Notes: generated by a model not told the origin, from the letters alone. Shown: positions 7,790 to 15,774, counted from the stretch's first letter. The stretch is DNA of 27,520 nucleotides from JAWOFN01 sp046497505 [NCBI: bacterium] (GCA_046497505.1 JAWOFN010000136.1:1-27520), one strand, 5' to 3'. Numbers and translations are program-made.

Positions 7790-8353
7790 TCACTCCCGGT
7801 TCTCACTCGCAGCTTCGAAAGCGGGACGGAGCCGCTTCCAGGTGTCCTCCAGCGACTCGGAGAGCACCTTCACGTCGCCCAGCACGGGCATGAAGTTCGT
7901 ATCTCCCTTCCACCGCGGCACCACGTGCAGGTGGATGTGAGCGGCGATGCCCGCCCCCGCCGCCCGACCCAGGTTGAACCCGATGTTGTAGCCCTGGGCG
8001 TCCAGTCCCTCCTCCAGGGCCCGGGTGCATATCCCGGCCACCTCCAGCAGTTCGGCCCGCTCCTCCCTGCTCAGGTCCAGGATACCGGAGGTGTGCTGGA
8101 AGGGGACCACCATCAGGTGACCGTTGTTGTAGGGATAGCGGTTCATGATGACGAAGCAGTGGTCGAACCGCCCCAGGATCAGCGTCTCCTCGTCCGCCTC
8201 CGGTCCCCGGGAGGGGAGGGTGCAGAAGATGCACTCCTCCGGCTGGGGATCGGTGAAATAGGCGATGCGCCACGGGGCCCAGAGGCGTCCCGGGCCCTCT
8301 CCCCGGAGGGGGGACCCTTCGGCATCCTCTGGTCGGTTCTTCTCGTCGGTCAT
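7790..8353 (-). CDS. HIT-family nucleotide hydrolase/phosphorylase-like protein
   Basis: This 187-residue protein carries the histidine-triad signature HIHLHVVPRW (H139, H141, H143), whose histidines handle nucleotidyl transfer in Ap4A phosphorylase and HINT-like enzymes. An N-terminal CIFC (41-44) is typical of the HIT subgroup with a structural metal site, and NRYPYNNGHLMVVP is the family's substrate-cleft strand. The length and the LWAPWR motif near residue 24 resemble Ap4A-phosphorylase-like bacterial HIT proteins. The exact substrate is unknown. The start is ATG at 8353 after GGGGAAG. It is separated from prfB by 78 bases. Confidence 0.88.
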   Translation of the reverse strand: MTDEKNRPEDAEGSPLRGEGPGRLWAPWRIAYFTDPQPEECIFCTLPSRGPEADEETLILGRFDHCFVIMNRYPYNNGHLMVVPFQHTSGILDLSREERAELLEVAGICTRALEEGLDAQGYNIGFNLGRAAGAGIAAHIHLHVVPRWKGDTNFMPVLGDVKVLSESLEDTWKRLRPAFEAASENRE

Positions 8354-8426
8354 GTTCTTCCCCAGGACGCGGGCGGAACGGCGGACCCGCAATATATGTC
8401 CGGGCCCCGGGACGGGTACACCGCCT

Positions 8427-8795
8427 TCAGTAGTACAGGACCCCGAAGATAAGGACCAGGACGGTGATGGCGAGCGCTTCCATCGCCTGATGGATGTGGC
8501 GCTCCCCGGCCTCCTTCCTCCGGGCCAGCAGGCGGGACCCGTGGGCGGCGAAGACCACCCCCAGCATGATGAACAGGTGAGCCCCGCCGGGCACGACACC
8601 CCGGACCAGGAGGACCAGGCCCGCCAGGAGGTTCAGGTCCAGCAGTGCTGTGAACACCCGTCCGAGCACCTGGTCCGACCGGGTGAAGAAGTCCCGGGCG
8701 AACCAGCCGTAGAGCCCCTTGATGACCACGGCGGTCCCCAGGAGGGGGACCGCCGTGCCGAGGATCCTGTGGGCGGCGAGGATGGTATCTGCCAT
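8427..8795 (-). CDS. Small four-helix membrane protein, possibly cytochrome b-like
   Basis: This is a 122-residue integral membrane protein with four predicted helices (~5-24, 43-65, 71-90, 103-121). Histidines occur at H9 in helix 1, H73 and H85 in helix 3, and H100/H102 at the start of helix 4. This spacing recalls small four-helix bacterial proteins often labelled cytochrome b, but haem binding is only a guess. The ATG at 8795 abuts the stop of the M14 peptidase (8798-8796), so the two are almost certainly co-transcribed and translationally coupled. Coding is supported by the membrane pattern and the tight junction. Function unknown. Confidence 0.75.
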   Translation of the reverse strand: MADTILAAHRILGTAVPLLGTAVVIKGLYGWFARDFFTRSDQVLGRVFTALLDLNLLAGLVLLVRGVVPGGAHLFIMLGVVFAAHGSRLLARRKEAGERHIHQAMEALAITVLVLIFGVLYY

Positions 8796-11492
8796 CTACC
8801 GGTCTCCCCCCTCATCCTCCGTCCCCCCCCCGACGGTGACGCCGAAAGAGGGGTCCCCGCTCAGAGCGGTGGATGGACCCTGGTAGAGGACCGCGTTGAA
8901 CAATGAGCGGAAGGTGTCGAAGGGCTGCCCCCGCCAGTAGGGACGGTAGCCGAACAGGACCACGCGTCCCCGCCCCTTCTCCACCGAGAGGGCGGCCGCG
9001 TAGCCCCTCATGTGCTCCGGACCCAGGAGGTAACCTGAGAGGAGGGGGTTCCCATGCTCCTGGTACCGTGCCAGGACCGAGCCCTCGAAGCCCTCCTCGG
9101 TGTCGTAGACCGGACCCCGGTCCATCATGATCCGGGCCTCCTCCCGCATCCCCGCCATGATGGGGTGGCTAAGGTCGGTCTCAACAGCCAGCACGGACCC
9201 CGCCACCGTGAACTCGGTCGAGGGGAGTCCGCGGGTCACGTCGCGTACCGGGAGGTGGAGGTGCTCCATGGCGAAGCGGCTGCTGCCGTTCACCGTGACC
9301 AGGGTGCCCCCCTCCTCCACGAACTCCTCCAGGTGACGGACCCCCATCTCGCCTATGCCCCCGGCGTACCGGGGGGGCACGGACCCCTTCCGGAAGCCCT
9401 CCAGGATGGTCCTGGAACCGTAGTCGGCCAGGATGACCACGTCATAGCGTTCCTTCAGCCCGCCCGCCTTCACGTCCTCGTTCCTCATGCTGCGGAAGTC
9501 GAACTCGAAGCGTTCCAGCAGCCACCGGGCCCATCCCTCGTCGATGCTGGGTGACCAGGGACGGAAGAGACCGACCCGGGGACGTCGGACCTCGATCCCC
9601 TCCTGGCTGGATCGCTCCGCCTGGAGGGCCAGTTCGGCGACCCACTCCTCCTGGGTGTCCCCGTCCACGCCGGTGACCAGGTAGTGCAGCGGCGTCCCCG
9701 GCTGGCCCCCCACCAGCTGGACCTTCCCCCCGGCCTCCCATGCCCGGTTCAGGGCGCGGAAGGTGTTGTTCTGGGCCGGGTCCAGGAGCAGACCGCGCCC
9801 GGAACCGCGGAGCCTCCCATCCGGGGGCCGGATCCCTGCGGCTGCGGGTACTTCGTCGAACCCGGAATCCAGGGGCACGTCGAAAGAGGCCGCGTCCCCC
9901 TCCTGCGTCCAGGGCACCGCTTCACCCGAGACGGGTTCCATGGCCCCGCGGACCGCATCCCCCAGGGGCCCCTGGGCCTCCACCACGTCCACACCCATCT
10001 GCAGGTAGAGGGTCCAGCCCGAAACGTCGTACGGCTGGTCGATGGGACCGTCCGGGTACTCCCTGAGGTCGGGGTACTCCTGGATGTCGAAGAGCTGTCG
10101 CACGAAGTTCGCGAAGGGCTGGTCCATGGGGATCACCCACGTCCCGGCGGGCAGTCGCCTCCCGTAGTGATCCACCTCCCGGACCAGGCGGTGTATCTCG
10201 ATACCGTTGAAGGCCAGCCGCCGCAGCATCTCCGCGGCCGCCGCCGGGTCCCTCTGGTCCTGCTCGATGAAGAACCCGTAGGGAGGGTCCTCGCTGTACC
10301 GGGCGATGACGTCCCGCCCCGCCTGGTAACGGTTGTAGAGCAGGTCCCACTTGTACTTCGCGGCGAAGTCCAGGACGGAGAAGGAGGCGGTGACCATATA
10401 GTCCACCGCGTCAGCCAGGCGCCACCACCCCCCCTCCCAGGGGCTGGGATAGAGGGATTCGGGACGCAGTCCCCGGGCCCTGTCCGGGAAGTCGTTCACC
10501 GTGTAGAAATGCGGTGTGGCATACCGGTAGAGACCGGTCTCGGTGAGGAAGGAGGCCACGTTGTGGAAGTTGTGGGCATGGTCGATGAAGCCCGGGTACC
10601 AGTTGTCGAAGGTCCCCATGTGCATGGCCCCCTCCTGTCCCCGCTCCTCCAGGGCCTGGGCCATGGACATCCCCATCAGGTTGACGGTCCGCCACATCAG
10701 CGGGTGCACGTGGGGACTGATGGGCTCGGCGAAGGGGGGGATCCAGATCCGCGCCGGGAAGGGAGCGGTCTGGTGGTGGTTGTAGAGCACCTGGGGCTCC
10801 CACTCGCGGACCACCCGGGTGACGGTCCGCGACTCGGGGACGTTGATCATGTAGCCGTCCCGGTTGTTGTCGTGGCCGATGTACTTCTGGTAGAGCCGCG
10901 GCATGGGGGCGACCTCATACGGGGTGCCTACATTGTTCATATACCATTCGGCCACCATGTTCCCGCCGTCCGGGTTGATGCAGGGCCAGAGCATGAAGAT
11001 GACGTTGTCCAGGATGGCCCGGATCTCCGGGTCGTCATCCCCGGTGAGGAGCTGGTAGGCCAGTTCGATCGTGTGCTGCCCCCCGGCCACCTCGGTGCTG
11101 TGGAGTCCCCCGTCGATGTGTACGATGGCCTTCCCCTCATCGGCCAGCCGCCGGGCCTCCTCCTCGACCAGCCCCTCGGGATGGGCCAGACGACGGGAGA
11201 TCTCCTTGTAGCGATCCAGTTCCCGGAGGTTCTCCTCGCTGGAGATGAAGGCCACGACCATGGGAAGCCCGAAGGAGGACGTGCCTGCCGTCTCCAGTTC
11301 CAGCCGGTCGGTGGCGGCCTCCAGCTCCTGGAAGTAATCCAGGGTCTGGTCGAAAGACGCCAGGTGGAAATCGGCCCCGACCTCGAACCCCAGGACCGAC
11401 TCCGGGGTGGGGACGCTGCTCTGGGCCAGGGCGTTCCCGGTGAGGGAGTGGAGAGCCAGGAGGGTCAGGGCCCACAGGATTCTTCTGCGCAT
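8796..11492 (-). CDS. Secreted M14-family zinc carboxypeptidase-like protein
   Basis: This is a large exported metallopeptidase homologue (898 residues from the ATG at 11492). It starts with a signal peptide (MRRRILWALTLLALHSLTGNALAQ). The M14 zinc site is visible as HSTE (H131, E134) within HIDGGLHSTEV, with a further candidate histidine in YNHHQT (H239/H240). NPDG and HDNNRDGYM are typical of the substrate pocket. The C-terminal half carries no recognised catalytic motif; its last third resembles a glutamine-amidotransferase-like fold (VVILADYGSRT, GGTLVTVNGSS, GRVVLFGYRPYWRG). An upstream in-frame ATG at 11546 overlaps the -10 box of the promoter at 11536-11565, so it is rejected. Near the 3' end a run of nine G (8831-8823) encodes a Gly stretch. 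The substrate is unknown. Confidence 0.88.
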   Translation of the reverse strand: MRRRILWALTLLALHSLTGNALAQSSVPTPESVLGFEVGADFHLASFDQTLDYFQELEAATDRLELETAGTSSFGLPMVVAFISSEENLRELDRYKEISRRLAHPEGLVEEEARRLADEGKAIVHIDGGLHSTEVAGGQHTIELAYQLLTGDDDPEIRAILDNVIFMLWPCINPDGGNMVAEWYMNNVGTPYEVAPMPRLYQKYIGHDNNRDGYMINVPESRTVTRVVREWEPQVLYNHHQTAPFPARIWIPPFAEPISPHVHPLMWRTVNLMGMSMAQALEERGQEGAMHMGTFDNWYPGFIDHAHNFHNVASFLTETGLYRYATPHFYTVNDFPDRARGLRPESLYPSPWEGGWWRLADAVDYMVTASFSVLDFAAKYKWDLLYNRYQAGRDVIARYSEDPPYGFFIEQDQRDPAAAAEMLRRLAFNGIEIHRLVREVDHYGRRLPAGTWVIPMDQPFANFVRQLFDIQEYPDLREYPDGPIDQPYDVSGWTLYLQMGVDVVEAQGPLGDAVRGAMEPVSGEAVPWTQEGDAASFDVPLDSGFDEVPAAAGIRPPDGRLRGSGRGLLLDPAQNNTFRALNRAWEAGGKVQLVGGQPGTPLHYLVTGVDGDTQEEWVAELALQAERSSQEGIEVRRPRVGLFRPWSPSIDEGWARWLLERFEFDFRSMRNEDVKAGGLKERYDVVILADYGSRTILEGFRKGSVPPRYAGGIGEMGVRHLEEFVEEGGTLVTVNGSSRFAMEHLHLPVRDVTRGLPSTEFTVAGSVLAVETDLSHPIMAGMREEARIMMDRGPVYDTEEGFEGSVLARYQEHGNPLLSGYLLGPEHMRGYAAALSVEKGRGRVVLFGYRPYWRGQPFDTFRSLFNAVLYQGPSTALSGDPSFGVTVGGGTEDEGGDR

Positions 11493-11535
11493 GGGATGGT
11501 ACCGTCCGCTGAGGTGGTCTGTGAAGGACGCTTGC

Positions 11536-11565
11536 ATTATCCCCATGGAGCGGCATCGGTTTCAA
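11536..11565 (-). promoter_or_regulatory. Sigma70-like promoter for the M14 peptidase gene
   Basis: On the minus strand TTGAAA (11565-11560) and GATAAT (11541-11536) are separated by 18 bases, close to the TTGACA-N17-TATAAT consensus. The predicted transcript start (~11529) lies about 37 bases before the ATG at 11492. This is the clearest promoter in the window, in the divergent gap 11493-11665. Confidence 0.6.
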
Positions 11566-11665
11566 CGACCGATTCCTCGGGCCCCTGGATCCACTCCGGA
11601 GGCGGACGCGGGATCCTCCCGGGATCCGGGTGGGCAGGGAGCGTTCCTTCCCCTACCTTCTCTCT

Positions 11666-12673
11666 ATGCTCGACCTGCAGCGGCTGAAGCGGATACGGCT
11701 CCATGAACGTCCCCTGGGTCAGGTCCTGGTGGGGAACTTCTTCCTGCGGCCCGACTACGCATTCCCGAAGAGGACCGAGATCGTCCTTGAAGGCCTCGAG
11801 CACCTCCCCGACCGGCCCGTGTTCCTGGCCATGAACCACACCGACCGATACAACTACTGGCCTTTCCAGTACGCCCTCTATCGACGCGGCCTCCGGTTCA
11901 CCGCCACCTGGGTGAAGGGGAAGTACTACGAGAGCCGGCTCCTGGCATGGTTCCTGGACCACACCAACAACATCCCCCTGCCCAGCCGGGGCTACCTCAT
12001 CACCTCCGAGTTCCGGAAACGCACCGGCCACCTCCCCGGCCGGGACGCCTACCGCTATCTCCGGGACCTGGTGGACCGCGAGATCGGACCCGGGGACGCC
12101 GAGCCGCCCCCCCGCAGGGACCTCATGTCCTTTCTCAGGTCTTTCTCTGATAGTATTGGGCAGCAGCATGTTGAAGAGGATTTCCTGATCTATTCCGACA
12201 GGCTGTGGAAGGCCTTGCTGGAGGAGGTGGTGCGCCTGAACCGCCTGGCACTGGAGGAACGGGACCTCCACCTGCTGGTATTCCCGGAGGGGACCCGGAA
12301 TCCCCGCCTGGGGAAGGGACGGACCGGCCTGGCCCAGATGAGCCAGTACCTGGGGGGCACCATCCTCCCGGTGGGCTGCAGCGGTTCCGACCGGGTCTAT
12401 CCCGACAATCTCCCCTTCGCCCGGGGCGGCCGGATCGTCTATCGCATCGGATCCCCCCTGCCGCCGGGAGGCCCCGAGCTGGCTCCCTACCGGGTCACCG
12501 AGAAGGTCACCCCCTTCACCCGGGAGGCGACCCGCCGGTACGGGGCCCGGTACGAAGCCATCACCCGGGTGGTCATGGACCGGATCGACGGGCTGCTGGA
12601 TCCCCCCTATCGCCGACCCGAGGGGGATGAGGGGAGTGAGGAGGGAGGGATCGACCGCTTCATCTCCGGCTGA
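11666..12673 (+). CDS. PlsC-like glycerolipid acyltransferase family protein
   Basis: This 335-residue protein (from the ATG at 11666) has the acyltransferase blocks of the PlsC/LPAAT family. There is an N-terminal NHTDRYNYWPF (block I), and FPEGTRNPRLG (block III) with the FPEGT signature. A VRLxx-like basic stretch and ILPVGCSGSDRVYP follow, where the family has its fourth block. Block I normally reads NHX4D; here the sixth position is Asn, and the only nearby Asp is two residues after His. Such enzymes transfer acyl chains to lysophosphatidate at the inner membrane, but no clear membrane helix is seen. The ATG lacks a Shine-Dalgarno, and an in-frame GTG at 11630 is an alternative. A local AT-rich, rare-codon stretch lies at ~12125-12205. 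It is divergent from the M14 gene. Confidence 0.75.
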   Translation: MLDLQRLKRIRLHERPLGQVLVGNFFLRPDYAFPKRTEIVLEGLEHLPDRPVFLAMNHTDRYNYWPFQYALYRRGLRFTATWVKGKYYESRLLAWFLDHTNNIPLPSRGYLITSEFRKRTGHLPGRDAYRYLRDLVDREIGPGDAEPPPRRDLMSFLRSFSDSIGQQHVEEDFLIYSDRLWKALLEEVVRLNRLALEERDLHLLVFPEGTRNPRLGKGRTGLAQMSQYLGGTILPVGCSGSDRVYPDNLPFARGGRIVYRIGSPLPPGGPELAPYRVTEKVTPFTREATRRYGARYEAITRVVMDRIDGLLDPPYRRPEGDEGSEEGGIDRFISG

Positions 12674-12925
12674 TCCCCCACTCCGCCTCCAGCACCCTCA
12701 GCTGCTCCAACCGGGTCTCGGCGGGGGGGGGGGGGCGGAGGCTCTCTTTCAGCGACCGGTGACCCAGTCGGTGAGGCGGGAAGTGATTCGCCGGACCCGG
12801 AGCGGGAGGTCGGCCTGGATTTCGTCAGGAGCGTTTATCTCGGGACGAGACAGTGGACGAAAGCCTTCTTGTGTGTTTCCTTCCGGGGAGCCGCGGTCGA
12901 CCACCCGTGATGGAGTGCTCCTCCC
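12674..12925 (+). other. Gene-poor gap containing a G13 homopolymer
   Basis: These 252 bases between two plus-strand genes hold no credible gene. A run of 13 G occupies 12723-12735, the longest homopolymer in the window. A small perfect dyad TCTCG-GGA-CGAGA lies at about 12838-12850. I see no clear terminator after the acyltransferase and no good promoter. A minus-strand open frame (stop at 12749) has no start with a Shine-Dalgarno. Confidence 0.6.
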
Positions 12926-13741
12926 TTGGACCCCCAGTACCTCGTCCGTGTCCTCCTCTCCTTCCTTGTGGCGGGTGTGTGGATCACCGGGTCCACGTGG
13001 CTGGCAGAGCGCATGGGAAGCCGCATCGCCGGCCTCATAGCCAACCTTCCCTCCAAGCTCCTGGTCACCCTCGTGTTCCTGGCCGTGGTCCACGACCCCG
13101 GCTTCGCCGTCGACACGACCCGGGCCGTGCCCATGGGTATGACCATCAACGCCTTCTACCTCTTCCTCTTCGTGCTCCTCCTCCCCCTGGGACTGCCGCT
13201 GACCCTGCTGCTCACCACCGGCTTCTGGGCGGGCATGGCGGTCGCGGCGGAGCGGATCCACCTGGAGGCCCTCGGCCCCTCCATCCTCCTGTACCTGGCG
13301 GCAACCGCCCTGACATGGGGGCTGCTCGAGTTCACCCTGCATATCCCTGCCGTGGAGGGCACGCGGAGGCGATACGGTCCCCTCTCCTTCCTCTACCGGG
13401 GGCTCTTCGCCGGGACCGTGGTGGCGGCCACCGTCTTCATCTCCGCGTTCGTGGGGACCTACTGGACCGGACTCTTCTCCACCTTCCCTGCGGTCATGCT
13501 CACCACCATGACCATCCTCACCCTGGCGGGGGGACCGCGTCTGGCCCGGGCCACGGGCAAGGTCATGCTCCTGGCCAGCACCAACATCATCGTCTTCTCC
13601 CTGGCGGTGATCGCCGCCTATCCGAGGCTGGGCGTGGCGGCGGGCACCCTCCTCTCCTTCCTGGCCGCCGCCCTCTGGGTCTGGCTCCTCAACCCGCTCG
13701 TGCGGAGGCTCGCCCTGCGGGAACGCACGCGGAGGGTCTGA
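12926..13741 (+). CDS. Multi-pass membrane protein of unknown function (DUF3147-like)
   Basis: This 271-residue, very hydrophobic protein has about eight predicted helices. The N-terminal third (FLVAGVWITGSTWLAERMGSRIAGLIANLPSKLLVTLVF) resembles the DUF3147-type membrane proteins, in which a GSR/K-hydrophobic-GLPS turn follows helix 1. This similarity is from memory and not certain. There is no transport or catalytic signature. The start is a TTG at 12926, about ten bases after GGAG; nearby ATG and GTG codons (12907, 12910, 12915) are out of frame. It is a single-frame, strongly GC3-biased coding region. Probably monocistronic or co-transcribed with the next gene 141 bases downstream. Confidence 0.7.
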   Translation: MDPQYLVRVLLSFLVAGVWITGSTWLAERMGSRIAGLIANLPSKLLVTLVFLAVVHDPGFAVDTTRAVPMGMTINAFYLFLFVLLLPLGLPLTLLLTTGFWAGMAVAAERIHLEALGPSILLYLAATALTWGLLEFTLHIPAVEGTRRRYGPLSFLYRGLFAGTVVAATVFISAFVGTYWTGLFSTFPAVMLTTMTILTLAGGPRLARATGKVMLLASTNIIVFSLAVIAAYPRLGVAAGTLLSFLAAALWVWLLNPLVRRLALRERTRRV

Positions 13742-13775
13742 AGAGAGCGGGCGGAAGCGGGGCGCTCGAGTGTGT

Positions 13776-13813
13776 CGGACCTCCCTGCTTGAATCCCACT
13801 GTTGGGAGGTCCG
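13776..13813 (+). promoter_or_regulatory. 10-bp inverted repeat between two membrane-protein genes
   Basis: CGGACCTCCC (13776-13785) and GGGAGGTCCG (13804-13813) are perfect reverse complements around an 18-base AT-richer loop. There is no T-run after it, so it is not a typical intrinsic terminator. It could be an RNA hairpin protecting the upstream 3' end, a regulator-binding dyad, or a leader element of the gene at 13882. Confidence 0.45.
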
Positions 13814-13881
13814 GACCGCATCCCGCCGATCCCGTTCGCGTCCGCCTCCCCGGGATCCCCACCATCTCTGGAGGTGCCAGG

Positions 13882-14331
13882 ATGTTCTCGAAGCGTACTC
13901 TCATCGGGGGGCTCGTCGCCTTCCTCGTCCTCTTCATCGGCAACTGGCTGCTCTGGGGCCTCGTCTTCAACAGTACATGGGAGCGCATGTCCTCGGCCCC
14001 GATGGCCGCCGATCCGGACATGCTGTGGCTCATACTGGGCTACGCGGTGCTCGGATGGGTGTTCGCGTACGTCTACCCCCTGGGTTTCGAGGGGAGAGGA
14101 GCGGTCGGCGAGGGGGCACGGTTCGGCATCGTGATGTGGGCGGTGGCGTCCCTCGGGATGGGCCTGATGATGCAGGCATTCCAGCCCGACAGCCTGACCG
14201 CCTTCTTCTTCGGTCAGTTCCTCAACCTCATCGTCTACCTGCTCATGGGGGTCGCCCTGGCCATGGTGATGGAGCGGCACATGGAGCCGGGCCCTCCTCA
14301 CCGTCAGCCGGAGGGGCCGACCGGCATCTGA
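13882..14331 (+). CDS. Small four-helix membrane protein of unknown function
   Basis: This 149-residue protein starts at an ATG preceded by a strong GGAGGT seven bases upstream. Four hydrophobic helices are apparent at about 8-32, 47-68, 79-100 and 106-129. A conserved-looking WVFAYVYPLGFEGRG turn follows helix 2, with a hydrophilic C-terminal tail. I do not recognise the family with confidence; it resembles uncharacterised small membrane proteins that carry a Y-P-x-G-x-E-G turn. A much longer open frame reaching upstream to 12853 is a shadow of the preceding gene. It converges on the MFS gene, with a 25-base gap and no visible shared terminator. Confidence 0.72.
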   Translation: MFSKRTLIGGLVAFLVLFIGNWLLWGLVFNSTWERMSSAPMAADPDMLWLILGYAVLGWVFAYVYPLGFEGRGAVGEGARFGIVMWAVASLGMGLMMQAFQPDSLTAFFFGQFLNLIVYLLMGVALAMVMERHMEPGPPHRQPEGPTGI

Positions 14332-14356
14332 GTTCCACGGCAGGAGGAGGGCAGGG

Positions 14357-15727
14357 TCAGCCGGGAGCTGCCTCGGCGCTGTCGGTGTAGGCGGGGGTGC
14401 GGGGGTTCGATTCCCGTATGAAGAGATGGATCATCACGGCCGCCGCAGCGCTGGCCGCGCCTCCCAGCAGGAAGGGCACGTGGAAATCGATGATGCCTGC
14501 AGTGGCTCCGCTGAAGAGGGGCCCCGCCGCCACCCCCAGGCCGAAGGCCATGGTCATCACGCTCATCTGGCGGACCTTCAGCCCCGGCAGGGCCCGGTCG
14601 GCTACCATGGCATAGCCGGGAGCCACTATGGCGGCGGTGGCCGCCCCCAGCAGGAAGCGGTCGATACTGAGCAAAAAGGTGGTGGGGGCATAACCCTGGA
14701 GCACGGTGAGGGGGATCATGGCGATCGTCCCCCCTACGATGAGCGGCTTGCGGCCGATCTCGTCCGAGAGGCGTCCGATGGGGATCTGGGTCAGGAAGCG
14801 GGCCACGGTGAGCATGGCGAAGGCCACGCCGAAGCCCACGGCGGTCTGTCCCAGCCGCCGGTTCAGTTCCGGCTCCACCGCCGCGATGAGGCTGATCCCT
14901 ACCGCCATGACGAAGACCGCTCCACCCATCAGGTAGAGCTGACGCATCACCCACCGCACCTCACACCGGTCGTTCCCCCAGCGGTCGGTCTCCCCTCCCC
15001 GGCCGGTGCAGTCCGCTTCGGGGAGACCGTGCTGCCTGCCCCCCTCCTCCCCGGCCCGGGCCGCCGCCATACGCCTGCGAGCGGCGTCCATCTCGGCCTC
15101 CTCGTCCACCCGGACCTCAGGCACGAAAAGCACCACCATCACGATACTTAGGGCGGCCCCCACCGCACCCGTGACGAAGGCCGTTTCGAAGGAGACCAGT
15201 TCCATGATCAGACCCCCCGCCAGGGGGCCGATGGCGAACCCGATCATGCGCATGGTGGTGAAGACACCCATGGAACCTCCCACCGTGCGCTGGTCGGCAT
15301 AGTCGGAGATGAGGGCAAGGGCAGTGGGGATGGTGAAGGCGATGCCCACCCCCTGAAGGCCCCTCAGGGCGATGAGGGCGCGGTAGGAGTCGGCGGGGAT
15401 GTAGCCCAGGGTGGCGGCTCCCAGGATGGCCAGCCCGCCGATGATGAAGGGTTTGCGCCGCCCCACCCTGTCGCTGACCGTGGCGGCCACCGGCTGCATG
15501 AGGGCGAACATCCCCCCTGCCAGGCTGATGAGCATCCCGATGAGGAGTTCGTCGGGCAGGTCGGAGAAGATGCCGCGGCGGGGGATCCGGACCACGTAGA
15601 GCGGGAGCAGGACGATGAGGAGGCTGTTGCAGAAGGCATCGGCCATACGGGCCCCGGAGAGGGCAAGGACCTGCTTGTTGACGCCCAGTCGCCGCATCCG
15701 CCCGGCGAAGGTGTGCTGCCCGTCCAT
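14357..15727 (-). CDS. Major facilitator superfamily transporter
   Basis: This 456-residue protein has about 12 transmembrane helices in two six-helix halves. The MFS loop motif appears as SDRVGRRKPFIIGG (between helices 2 and 3) and again as LSDEIGRKPLIVGG in the second half. MRMIGFAIGPLAGG resembles motif C of drug/H+ antiporters, which suggests an exporter, though the substrate is unknown. The central cytoplasmic loop (~206-260) is long, hydrophilic and contains two cysteines. The ATG at 15727 follows an AAGGGGGT Shine-Dalgarno. It sits just downstream of the rplQ terminator, so it may depend on read-through or on a promoter in the 15775-15815 gap, where a CATGC-TC-GCATG dyad occurs (15783-15794). 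Confidence 0.9.
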   Translation of the reverse strand: MDGQHTFAGRMRRLGVNKQVLALSGARMADAFCNSLLIVLLPLYVVRIPRRGIFSDLPDELLIGMLISLAGGMFALMQPVAATVSDRVGRRKPFIIGGLAILGAATLGYIPADSYRALIALRGLQGVGIAFTIPTALALISDYADQRTVGGSMGVFTTMRMIGFAIGPLAGGLIMELVSFETAFVTGAVGAALSIVMVVLFVPEVRVDEEAEMDAARRRMAAARAGEEGGRQHGLPEADCTGRGGETDRWGNDRCEVRWVMRQLYLMGGAVFVMAVGISLIAAVEPELNRRLGQTAVGFGVAFAMLTVARFLTQIPIGRLSDEIGRKPLIVGGTIAMIPLTVLQGYAPTTFLLSIDRFLLGAATAAIVAPGYAMVADRALPGLKVRQMSVMTMAFGLGVAAGPLFSGATAGIIDFHVPFLLGGAASAAAAVMIHLFIRESNPRTPAYTDSAEAAPG

Positions 15728-15740
15728 CCCACCCCCTTCA

Positions 15741-15774
15741 AGAGAAAAGGCGCCCTCCCCGCGGGGAGAACGCC
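15741..15774 (-). terminator. Rho-independent terminator after rplQ
   Basis: On the minus strand, arms GGCGTTCTCCCC (15774-15763) and GGGGAGGGCGCC (15760-15749) form a 12-bp stem with two G-U pairs and a tight GC-rich loop. TTTTCTCT (15748-15741) follows. This should end the ribosomal/rpoA operon. The MFS Shine-Dalgarno starts almost immediately after the T-run. Confidence 0.8.

Noticed and set aside
7598-7806. Longer prfB N-terminus starting at 7806
   Set aside because: That frame bypasses the canonical frameshift site; the real N-terminus (ATG at 7711) resembles RF2 and has an AGGAG.
8391-8413. TATATT and a GC-rich near-palindrome as a promoter/terminator before the HIT gene
   Set aside because: No -35 partner and no T-run; too weak to list as a feature.
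9684-11687. 667-codon plus-strand open frame opposite the M14 peptidase
   Set aside because: It is an antisense shadow: Pro/Gly/His-rich, no domain, and the minus strand has signal peptide, zinc motifs and a promoter.
12749-13342. Minus-strand open frame across 12749-13342
   Set aside because: It overlaps the real membrane-protein gene, has charged low-complexity sequence and no Shine-Dalgarno-supported start in the gap.
13786-13803. tRNA-like TGAATCCCAC string in the loop of the inverted repeat
   Set aside because: No cloverleaf, acceptor stem or anticodon arm can be built around it.
12853-14331. 492-codon plus-strand frame that would fuse an N-terminal part to the membrane protein at 13882
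   Set aside because: The upstream part is a wrong-frame reading of the gene at 12926, and a strong GGAGGT marks the ATG at 13882.
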